A DNA stretch of 13,147 nt from an uncultured Synergistia bacterium. Lineage in GTDB: Bacteria; Eremiobacterota; SpSt-956; JAKJGF01. Under the pieces are notes generated by a model, which did no database searches, was not told the origin of the DNA, and saw nothing but the letters and a program-made list of their open reading frames with translations. Of the stretch, positions 1-6,377 are shown one piece after another. Location: the NCBI GenBank assembly GCA_937888925.1, contig CALARM010000975.1, positions 1 through 13,147 on the forward strand, written 5' to 3'. The translations under genes were made by a program, and so were the position numbers. Each line of letters opens with the position of its first letter. Position 1 is the stretch's first letter.

Positions 1-30
1 AGGGAAATAAACTTAAAATTTTTAAATTTG

Positions 31-56
31 TGTCTTGACAATGGGGTCCACTTTAC
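31..56. repeat. possible insertion-sequence end
   Basis: The motif TGTCTTGACAATGGGGTCC lies exactly where similarity of the adjacent minus-strand recombinase fragment stops. It resembles from memory the terminal sequences of IS3-type elements, which would put another IS off the left edge. Only one end is visible and no transposase frame for it is seen here, so this is a weak call. Confidence 0.2.
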
Positions 57-128
57 TATTCTAATAATTTGTCCAAGACTTCTTCCTAATCTTGATAATT
101 CACAAACAATAAGAGTATCTTCCTGATT
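54..128 (-). pseudogene. serine recombinase (resolvase/invertase) fragment
   Basis: The minus strand encodes a short piece reading NQEDTLIVCELSRLGRSLGQ followed by IIRIV. The core matches the conserved segment of the resolvase/invertase catalytic domain (D-T-L-x-V-x-E-L-S-R-L-G-R-S), which contains conserved catalytic-site Arg residues of serine recombinases. Similarity ends abruptly on both sides: at the IS630-like element's inverted end (about 127) and near 54, where the reading becomes unrelated. The N-terminal nucleophilic Ser region and the DNA-binding tail are absent. It is a dead fragment, probably cut by neighbouring insertions. Confidence 0.6.
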
Positions 129-142
129 ACTGACCTGAGCAT
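127..142 (+). repeat. left inverted end of IS630-like element
   Basis: TTACTGACCTGAGCAT is the exact reverse complement of 669-684. The outer TA at 128-129 would be the duplicated target. Confidence 0.6.
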
Positions 143-146
143 GGGT

Positions 147-175
147 TTGACATAGTATTAAAAAAAAGTAATAAT
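147..175 (+). promoter_or_regulatory. sigma70-like promoter inside the IS630 remnant
   Basis: There is a consensus -35 TTGACA (147-152), a 17-bp spacer and a -10-like AATAAT (170-175), just inside the left inverted end and pointing at the transposase remnant. It may have driven the transposase and could still fire. Confidence 0.4.
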
Positions 176-212
176 ACATAATTATGTATATAGATAATAA
201 AGATTTATAAAA

Positions 213-662
213 GGTAAAACACCAATCCTGGAAGAGACATTAAGTAGAGACCATCTTTCCGCTATGAGTGGGATTACACCAACGGGAAAATTATTTATGA
301 GAGTTCAGAAAGATTCTTATAAAGGTAAGGATGTAGTGAGATTTTTAAAACATTTATTAGTAAATATCACTGGAAAGATACTCTTAATCTGGGATAGAGC
401 GCCTATACACAGGGCTAAATAAGTAAAAGCTTTTTTATCCAATGGAGCGACAAAACGCCTTCATATTGAACAATTACCAGCTTATGCACCTGAATTAAAT
501 CCTGATGAGGGGATATGGAATTATTAAAAAAATGTTGAATTAAGAAATATATGCTGTACTAATTTTAAAGGACTCAATTACGAATTAGTTAAAGCTAAAG
601 AAAGGTTAAGCCATAAAAAAGACATTATTTTAGCTTGCATTAAACAACCAGGATTTTATTAA
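213..662 (+). pseudogene. IS630-family transposase C-terminal half, two in-frame stops
   Basis: One plus-strand frame from 213 to TAA 660-662 reads as the catalytic half of an IS630-type DDE transposase. It contains the segment around the second catalytic Asp (ILLIWDRAPIHRAK) and the segment around the final acidic residue (LPAYAPELNPDEGIWNY). Two TAA codons interrupt it, at 420-422 (after HRAK, where a Glu/Val codon is usual) and 525-527 (after IWNY, where Leu/Ile is usual). Both are single-base changes away from sense codons. A stop at 198-200 closes the frame upstream, and the N-terminal HTH and first catalytic Asp are missing. It cannot make an active transposase. The frame is otherwise intact, so decay is recent or readthrough is being tolerated; plain decay is likelier. 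Confidence 0.85.
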
Positions 663-668
663 AGATTT

Positions 669-684
669 ATGCTCAGGTCAGTAA
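669..684 (-). repeat. right inverted end of IS630-like element
   Basis: ATGCTCAGGTCAGTAA is the exact reverse complement of 127-142, with the outer TA at 682-683. It begins 7 bp after the transposase stop codon. Confidence 0.6.
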
Positions 685-1183
685 GTGGAATAAGAGCAGG
701 AATATCCTTCTGTCTGAAATAGAAGTAATTACCCATAGCATCATGTCCTGCATCCATAATAGCAATGGAAGAACCGTCACCGCATAGTTCAAGTTCCATA
801 GGGTCAATAAGTCCTTTTTTAATGGAAGGTTTTACACCGAGCTCCATAAGTAAGTCCTGAAGTCTTTTAGTAAGGTCATTCTGTCTGGGCTGTTCTGAAT
901 TTGCCAGTAGTTCTTCTGCAAGTTTCTGAGTAACAGAGTCCTGCTTCTGGTGGTCTACTTCTTTCTTCTGTTTCTTTTTCTTCTTCATTATCCTCTTTCT
1001 TGAAATTCTTTATATGCCAGCCTTTATCCAGGTCAGAAGGTTTCTCTATATGAGAACATTTCTTACGGTAAGGGCCGTCCTGGAGTCTGTGGAGGAAATC
1101 ATAAAACTACCTACAGAAGGAGATTTGCCCAAGTCCCACCCTGCTATAACAGATAGGAATTCATCCGAACGAGGATTATAAAA
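684..1183 (-). pseudogene. DDE transposase N-terminal relic, frameshifted
   Basis: Three minus-strand frames read in series as one transposase. About 1183-1108 gives RSDEFLSVIAGWDLGKSPSV. About 1107-960 gives FYDFLHRLQDGPYRKKCSHI and a Lys/Glu-rich stretch. 988-684 gives LMELGVKPSIKKGLID followed by LELCGDGSS. The pattern (GxxPSVGxFYDF, RLxDGPYRK, VKPSIxxGLID, GDGSS with the presumed first catalytic Asp) is that of IS4/IS1182-like DDE transposases. The first break looks like loss of one T in GGTAGTTTTATG; the second lies in the A/G-rich run around 960-990. The gene stops at the inverted end of the IS630 remnant; the last residues of the open frame come from that element. An independent start at 988 is not convincing, since homology continues upstream in another frame. 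Confidence 0.7.
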
Positions 1184-1190
1184 ATTTTTC

Positions 1191-1219
1191 TTGTAATTTT
1201 ATTTTCGAGAGCTTAAAAT
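1191..1219 (+). promoter_or_regulatory. candidate promoter for the peptidase-CHAT operon region
   Basis: TTGTAA (1191-1196), a 17-bp spacer and TAAAAT (1214-1219) form a reasonable sigma70-type promoter reading rightwards. A perfect 7-bp inverted repeat (AATTTTA 1195-1201, TAAAATT 1214-1220) overlaps both boxes and could be an operator. It may have belonged to the lost CHAT gene at 1316-1453 and now serve 1492-6287, for which I see no closer good promoter. Confidence 0.35.
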
Positions 1220-1315
1220 TGAAGGAGAATTCTGGATTAAGATAATGAATTTTTAGAAGAAAAAAGTAATTTTTCCAGAGAGAAGAATTTTCCGAGAGGA
1301 CTCTCTACGGCGAAG
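1220..1315 (+). other. unassigned A/G-rich spacer
   Basis: No coding similarity is seen in any frame. A GAAGGAG motif at about 1222 precedes an ATG at 1244 that is stopped after three codons. It may be the original leader of the lost CHAT gene whose tail follows. Confidence 0.3.
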
Positions 1316-1453
1316 TTAATGGAGAGATTTTACTATTATCTGAGAGATAAAAATAAAACAGAAGCCATGAGGCTTGCCCAGCTTGATATAATAAAGACCT
1401 ACCCACATCCGTTCTTCTGGGCACCTTTTGTGTTGACCTGAGACTGGAGATAA
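1316..1453 (+). pseudogene. C-terminal relic of a third TPR-CHAT protein
   Basis: This frame begins LMERFYYYLRDKNKTEAMRL and contains PHPFFWAPFVLT, then TGA (1439-1441), DWR and TAA. It aligns without gaps to the last 45 residues of both complete CHAT proteins in the window. The conserved Gly codon (GGA) of the terminal LTGDWR motif is TGA here. Upstream of 1316 the similarity vanishes in every frame, so the catalytic His and Cys region and all TPRs are gone. It shows that a CHAT paralogue once stood directly upstream of the metallopeptidase gene, probably removed by recombination or by the transposition debris to its left. Confidence 0.85.
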
Positions 1454-1491
1454 TGCAAAACTGTAAAAATTAAGAAAGAAGGTTAATAATT

Positions 1492-3144
1492 ATGAACAAA
1501 GCTCTTATCATTATGGTATCAATATTATTTATCTTTCTCCTGAATATTGCCGTATACGGGAATGAAAAATCTACATATATTTTTCTGCAGCCCGTTAATG
1601 ATGAGAAAGGACAGATATTCCAGGAAAAAGATGATAAAAAATATCCTCTTCTGGAAGAAATTTCCGGAGACAAGGTAAAACCTGTAGAGGAACTATTAAA
1701 AGGCGGTATGCCTGCTTTAAGTCTGAAACTGGACGGAATGGAAAAAAATTTCATACTCAACCAGGTACAGAAAAATGAATTAAAAGATGAAGAAGCATCG
1801 AAAATTTTCGCGGAACCTCTTTATATCTGCCTTATAAAAGGGGGCAACAGACCGAAATGCGGTTTTTTCCTGAAAAAAGGAGACGAAATTTTTGAAAAAA
1901 CAAAGGTGTTCTACATAGAAATGCCTCATGAAGCCAATCAGTTTGAAAAAATATTTTCCCATGAACATGGCCATCTTCTGGATTTTTATCTTTCAAACTA
2001 CAGTTTCCCCTGTTATCCTATGAGGCCTGTTCATACCATATCTGCCGTAACGGATTTTGAAATGGCTTTTATTGAAGGATGGGGAGAACATTTTGAGGTA
2101 ATGACAATAGATATGACAAAAAATCAGGAGATCAGAGATTTTTACAATCTGAACGACCTGAAAGGCAAATCTTACTTTTTTTATCTTCAGGATATGCTTA
2201 CTATTGCTCAGTCATTTAAGAGATATTTATGGGTAAAAGGAAATCTCTTTGCCTTCAAAAAAAACAACTATATTGCAGATGGTCTCACAGGAGAAGAATT
2301 TAATAAGAATTTTATGTATAACTGGATGAATTACAGCTTTTCCGGAGGAGAGTTGAAAAATGCCCACCAGATGTTATCCTGCGAGGGAGTCTCTTCTCAT
2401 ATGTTCTATCAGATGGCTACAGATAAGAACATGATGAATAGATACAGAGAACCGGATTTTTACAGAGATTTTTTAAATATGGAAGAATTCACGGAAAAGG
2501 ACATAACCCCTCAGGAAAATATATATTTAAAAATGATTTATGCAAAATACTTTCTCTTTAAAGACTATGAAAAAGAAAAACCTTTCGAAGCAGGCCCTCT
2601 GTTTCTGGATTTCGTAAAAAAATATATGGAATTATTTCCGGAAGACAGAGATGATATCCTTCAAATTTTCTGCCTTTCCACTTTTTTCACCACATCGTTT
2701 AAAAATGCAGGAGAAATTTACCGTAAAGCAGATTTTGATACCCATATGCTCTGCTATGATATGGAAGGCACTTCCAGGAATTTTAAAGAGCTATACGGAG
2801 TTATTCAGAAGAATTTTAATGAGATAAAAAACGATTCTTCTCTCTTATATAAAAATGTGGGACCTCCTCTCTGGATAGATAACGAAACATTTAAACCTGT
2901 ATGTCTGGGGCAAAATATGGGCGGTATATCGATAAACCTGAACGGAGCAGAAGATTTCGAACTGATGACACTGGGAGGAATGACTGCAAAACAGGCGGAA
3001 GCACTCATAGAGTGCCGTGAAAAAACAGGATATTTTTCAAGTATCAAAGACATAGAAGATACAGGTATTTTGAGTGAAAGACAGGTTAAGGAATTATTGA
3101 ACATGAGAGAAAATTATCTAAACAGATATAAAAACAAATTATGA
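1492..3144 (+). CDS. exported HExxH zinc metallopeptidase with C-terminal helix-hairpin-helix domain
   Basis: The 550-residue protein has a Sec signal peptide (MNK, hydrophobic 4-20, likely cut near Gly23), so it should act outside the cytoplasm. Residues 151-161 (FEKIFSHEHGH) carry an HExxH zinc site: His157 and His161 as ligands, Glu158 catalytic. The EGWGEHFE segment at 195-202 offers Glu195 or Glu199 as third ligand, a gluzincin-like arrangement. Residues about 400-470 show no recognised motif. Residues about 480-540 (INLNGAEDFELMTLGGM, later REKTGYFSSIKDIED) match the ComEA-type helix-hairpin-helix, normally a non-specific DNA-binding module. The start is set by AGAAAGAAGG, 9 nt upstream. 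Its TGA overlaps the next ATG (ATGA), so it is translationally coupled to the CHAT protein. I cannot assign it to a MEROPS family; peptidase activity is inferred from the motif only. Confidence 0.75.
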   Translation: MNKALIIMVSILFIFLLNIAVYGNEKSTYIFLQPVNDEKGQIFQEKDDKKYPLLEEISGDKVKPVEELLKGGMPALSLKLDGMEKNFILNQVQKNELKDEEASKIFAEPLYICLIKGGNRPKCGFFLKKGDEIFEKTKVFYIEMPHEANQFEKIFSHEHGHLLDFYLSNYSFPCYPMRPVHTISAVTDFEMAFIEGWGEHFEVMTIDMTKNQEIRDFYNLNDLKGKSYFFYLQDMLTIAQSFKRYLWVKGNLFAFKKNNYIADGLTGEEFNKNFMYNWMNYSFSGGELKNAHQMLSCEGVSSHMFYQMATDKNMMNRYREPDFYRDFLNMEEFTEKDITPQENIYLKMIYAKYFLFKDYEKEKPFEAGPLFLDFVKKYMELFPEDRDDILQIFCLSTFFTTSFKNAGEIYRKADFDTHMLCYDMEGTSRNFKELYGVIQKNFNEIKNDSSLLYKNVGPPLWIDNETFKPVCLGQNMGGISINLNGAEDFELMTLGGMTAKQAEALIECREKTGYFSSIKDIEDTGILSERQVKELLNMRENYLNRYKNKL

Positions 3145-6100
3145 ATAAAAAGATTATTTCTGCATTACCCGGTATTTTAACTCTATTTTTAATAATCATA
3201 TTAGTATTTTCCTGTTATCCTTCACCATACAGGAACCATATTTCACCTGTATCTGCCGGGCAGATAAGTCAGGATAACCTGATAACTATGCTTGAGAAAG
3301 CTCCTTCCCGTGAAGAAAGAGAAAAAATCTGTAAAAATAACAGAAAAATGCTTGATCAAAATTTTGTAATAGAAATATTAAAGAAAGCCAGGGAAGCTGT
3401 GGATGTAGAGCATCTCTCTACAGATAAATGTGTATATCTTGCAAATATTGCCGTTGAAGTTTCAGAATTTACATGTGATAAAATCAGTCTTGCAAAATCA
3501 CTACTTTACAGATACAGCAATGATTTCAGCAGGAAAAAAAATGAAAATCCTCACGATCTGCAGAGAGCTCTTGTATTATTTAAAGAAGTGGGAGACAAAA
3601 AAGGGGAAGGTCTATGTTATTACAGACAGGCCTTAAATCTTTACCATATCTTCAAAAAAAAGGATGAATCTTTGCAAATCCTGGATAAAGCCATAAAGAT
3701 TTTCAAAAAAACAGGTGACACAGTATATGAAGGAGACTGTTATCTGGAAAAAGGAGAAATTTACCGGCGCACGGGAGACAGGGACAGAAGCATAAAAAGC
3801 TGTCAGATTGCAGTTTCATTATATGAGAGAGCAGGAGATGTCATAGATGTTATAACATGCTATAACGAAATGTACACAATCTGTTATCTCCAGGGATTTT
3901 TAGAAGAAGCTTTAACATATCTTGAAACAGAGAAAGAATTAATAGAAAAATCTGACTTTAAGAATCTTAAAGATTTCTCGGATAAAAACATCGGGTATTT
4001 CAGATTTGACCGGTATTATAATAGTAAAGATAAATTCCTGCTGAGTTATTATGATTCCCTTGGATCATTATATTATAAAATGGGTAAATATGAACAGGCC
4101 ATAAAAGCTTATAAAGAGGCTATAGAAACAGGTAAAAACCTTGATGATACAGACAGTATTGAAGTATTATGTTACTGGGAAATCGGGCAGATTTATGACA
4201 TACTGGGACAAAAAGAGAGTGCTTTAAAATATTATCTTGAATCAACGGGCAAAAATACCGATAAAAGGGATATATCTATGGTTGCTTTTAATTATCTTAT
4301 GTTAGGAAATTTTTATTTAACAGAATTAAAAAAGCCTGATGAAGCATTAAAATGTTACAGGATAGCACTGGAAAAGTCCGAAGAAATCGGAATACCTATG
4401 TGGAGAGACCAGTATAAAGCTCTTTCCATAAAAGCTATAGGCCTTGTCTACAGAGATAAAGGCGACCCTGATAAAGCCATAGAGTATATAGAAAAATCGC
4501 AGGACCTGTTCAGAGGGATAGATAAAAATTTTGCTCCCTTCAGCTTTCAGATAGGATTTAATTATAATAGTCTGGCAAAAATTTACCAGCAAAAGGGAGA
4601 CAGAGAGAAAGCTCTTTTTTGCCTGAATAAAGCCTTTGACATTGCAAAAAAAAATAACAGCAATATATCACTGGCCTATAAAAATTTCGGAGAATTCTAT
4701 CTTGAATCGGAAGAATTCGATAAAGCTCTGGATTTTTACCTGAAAGCTATTAAGCTGGAAGAGGAACAGAGATCTGTGAATATACTGGAAGACTATTATG
4801 AAAAAACAGGAGAAATATATGAAAAAACCTGTAAAATACAGGAGGCCTATACATATTATCTTAAATCCATAGACATAATCGAACATAAGAGACAGTATAT
4901 GAAGGTAGAAGAATTCAAAAGGGATTTCATGAAAGATAAAATAGAGGTTTATGAAAAAGTTATAGATCTCTTAATAAAGATGGGCCGGCCCGAAGAGGCT
5001 TTTAACTATAATGAGAAAGCAAGGAGCAGGGCATTTCTGGATATACTCGCAAATCAAAAGATAGATATAAGTCATGGCGTAAAACCTGAGCTTGCCGGCA
5101 AAGAAGAGAGACTAAAAACAAGAATACAGTATCTTTCGAGTGAAATAAGGGAGAAAAATACATCGGCAAAAGAAAAAGAATTAAAAAAATTAAAAAGTGA
5201 TTATGAAGAGGTAATGGAAGAGATAAAACTGGAAAGCCCGGAATATACAAGTCTTATAAGCGTCAATCCTCTTTCATTAAAACAAATTCGAGAAAGCCTT
5301 GATAATGATACTGTAATAGCGGAATATTTCCTGGGAGATAAAAGAGGCTATGTCTGGATAGTGGGAAAGGATATATTTAAAACCTTCGTAATTGAACATA
5401 AGAGAGAGGAAATAGAGGCAATCGTAAAATCATTGAGAGAAACCATGTGTGATCATATGACATCTGAAAAACTCTCGTCAGACAAATGGAAAGACCTGTC
5501 AAAAAATCTTTACAATATCCTCTTTAAAGATATAGATAAATATACGAAAGATAAAAGACTTGTTATTGCTCCCCACAGAATTCTTCATTATCTTCCCTTT
5601 CAGGTTCTTATGGATGAACATGGAACCATGGTCATTGAAAAATATGAAATAACCTATCTGCCATCGGCAAGCGTTCTGAAATACTGCCGGGATAAAAATT
5701 CCATGAAAAAAGATAAACTGCTGGCTTTCGAACTGGGAAATCTGAAACTGGAGGGATTTTCCCCACTTCCGGGTACGGAACGGGAAGTAAAAAATCTGTC
5801 CCCCTTCTTTTCAGAAAAGGAAATCTATAAAGGTAAAGATATGAGAGCAGAGCTTCTGTATAAAAAAGGCGGAGATTTTGATGTATTGCATGTTGCCACC
5901 CATGGTGTTCTGGACCCTGGCTCGCCACTTTTCTCATCTCTTATATTTTCTGACAGGCAATTGCCTGTTTATGAAATATTTAATCTGAATCTGAAGGCAT
6001 ATCTTGTTACACTGAGTGCATGTAGAACTGGCCTCGGTGAAGAATCCAGCGGAGACGAACTGGTAGGACTGACGAGAGCTTTCATATATGCAGGAACTCC

Positions 6101-6287
6101 TACCATATGCTCAAGCCTGTGGGATGTATCGGATGTTGCCACATCTGAATTGATGGAGAGATTTTATTTTCATCTAAAAGATAAGAATAAATCTGAAGCA
6201 TTAAGGCTCGCCCAGATTGGATTAATGAAAAAATATGGTCACCCCTTCTTCTGGGCACCGTTTGTTCTGACAGGTGACTGGAGATAG
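3141..6287 (+). CDS. TPR-CHAT caspase-like protease, membrane/lipid-anchored (paralogue 1)
   Basis: This 1048-residue protein has a basic N-terminus and hydrophobic stretch 5-24 ending in VFSC. Cys25 is a possible lipoprotein acceptor; otherwise this is a membrane anchor. Many TPR units run from about 155 to 590 (typical cores GEIYRRTGDRDRSIKSC and GSLYYKMGKYEQAIKAYKEA). A charged coiled coil spans about 650-700. The CHAT domain, a clan-CD cysteine-peptidase fold related to caspases/separase, runs from about 707 to the end. The presumed catalytic dyad is His921 (VATHG) and Cys961 (LSACRTG). Other family marks are LHYLPFQVL, PLPGTEREV, AFIYAGTPT and the terminal PFFWAPFVLTGDWR. TPRs usually bind a partner or peptide, so the target is unknown. 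There is no Shine-Dalgarno; translation probably restarts from the overlapping peptidase stop. It is roughly half identical by eye to 8514-11675 along its whole length. Confidence 0.85.
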   Translation: MNKKIISALPGILTLFLIIILVFSCYPSPYRNHISPVSAGQISQDNLITMLEKAPSREEREKICKNNRKMLDQNFVIEILKKAREAVDVEHLSTDKCVYLANIAVEVSEFTCDKISLAKSLLYRYSNDFSRKKNENPHDLQRALVLFKEVGDKKGEGLCYYRQALNLYHIFKKKDESLQILDKAIKIFKKTGDTVYEGDCYLEKGEIYRRTGDRDRSIKSCQIAVSLYERAGDVIDVITCYNEMYTICYLQGFLEEALTYLETEKELIEKSDFKNLKDFSDKNIGYFRFDRYYNSKDKFLLSYYDSLGSLYYKMGKYEQAIKAYKEAIETGKNLDDTDSIEVLCYWEIGQIYDILGQKESALKYYLESTGKNTDKRDISMVAFNYLMLGNFYLTELKKPDEALKCYRIALEKSEEIGIPMWRDQYKALSIKAIGLVYRDKGDPDKAIEYIEKSQDLFRGIDKNFAPFSFQIGFNYNSLAKIYQQKGDREKALFCLNKAFDIAKKNNSNISLAYKNFGEFYLESEEFDKALDFYLKAIKLEEEQRSVNILEDYYEKTGEIYEKTCKIQEAYTYYLKSIDIIEHKRQYMKVEEFKRDFMKDKIEVYEKVIDLLIKMGRPEEAFNYNEKARSRAFLDILANQKIDISHGVKPELAGKEERLKTRIQYLSSEIREKNTSAKEKELKKLKSDYEEVMEEIKLESPEYTSLISVNPLSLKQIRESLDNDTVIAEYFLGDKRGYVWIVGKDIFKTFVIEHKREEIEAIVKSLRETMCDHMTSEKLSSDKWKDLSKNLYNILFKDIDKYTKDKRLVIAPHRILHYLPFQVLMDEHGTMVIEKYEITYLPSASVLKYCRDKNSMKKDKLLAFELGNLKLEGFSPLPGTEREVKNLSPFFSEKEIYKGKDMRAELLYKKGGDFDVLHVATHGVLDPGSPLFSSLIFSDRQLPVYEIFNLNLKAYLVTLSACRTGLGEESSGDELVGLTRAFIYAGTPTICSSLWDVSDVATSELMERFYFHLKDKNKSEALRLAQIGLMKKYGHPFFWAPFVLTGDWR

Positions 6288-6312
6288 TAAAGAATACTCA
6301 TATCATTGCAAA

Positions 6313-6356
6313 CGAAGCAATCCCGACTGTTTTCTATAATCAGCGAGATTGCTTCG
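6313..6356. terminator. long hairpin between convergent genes
   Basis: CGAAGCAATCCCG (6313-6325) pairs with CGAGATTGCTTCG (6344-6356), 12 of 13 positions, around an 18-nt loop. It lies between the stop of the CHAT gene (6287) and the stop of the FGE gene (6380), so a bidirectional terminator is the default reading. Neither side is followed by a proper U-run, which is odd for an intrinsic terminator. Confidence 0.5.
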
Positions 6357-6377
6357 CTTCGCTTGCCCTATAATAAA

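Larger units (their letters stand above)
130..681 (+). mobile_element. IS630-like element remnant with inverted ends and flanking TA
   Basis: A perfect 16-bp inverted repeat (TTACTGACCTGAGCAT at 127-142, its complement at 669-684) brackets a decayed IS630-type transposase. Read as TA + 13-bp end (CTGACCTGAGCAT) on both sides, it fits IS630/Tc1-mariner elements, which insert at TA and duplicate it. The right end lies 7 bp after the transposase stop, as expected. At about 550 bp it is only about half a normal IS630, so the left part encoding the helix-turn-helix half has been lost internally. The flanks belong to different decayed genes (recombinase left, DDE transposase right), so the insertion site itself was rearranged or composite. 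Confidence 0.6.

Noticed and set aside
420..527. TAA recoding or readthrough in the IS630 transposase
   Set aside because: Functional genes in the window end in TAA, and the transposase also lacks its N-terminal half, so ordinary decay explains both stops.
659..988. Stand-alone small Lys-rich protein starting at 988 on the minus strand
   Set aside because: Transposase similarity continues upstream in another frame and the C-terminal residues come from the IS630 inverted end, so it is a pseudogene piece.
1220..1315. Small peptide gene from the ATG at 1244
   Set aside because: It stops after three codons, and no other frame shows similarity or a ribosome site with length.
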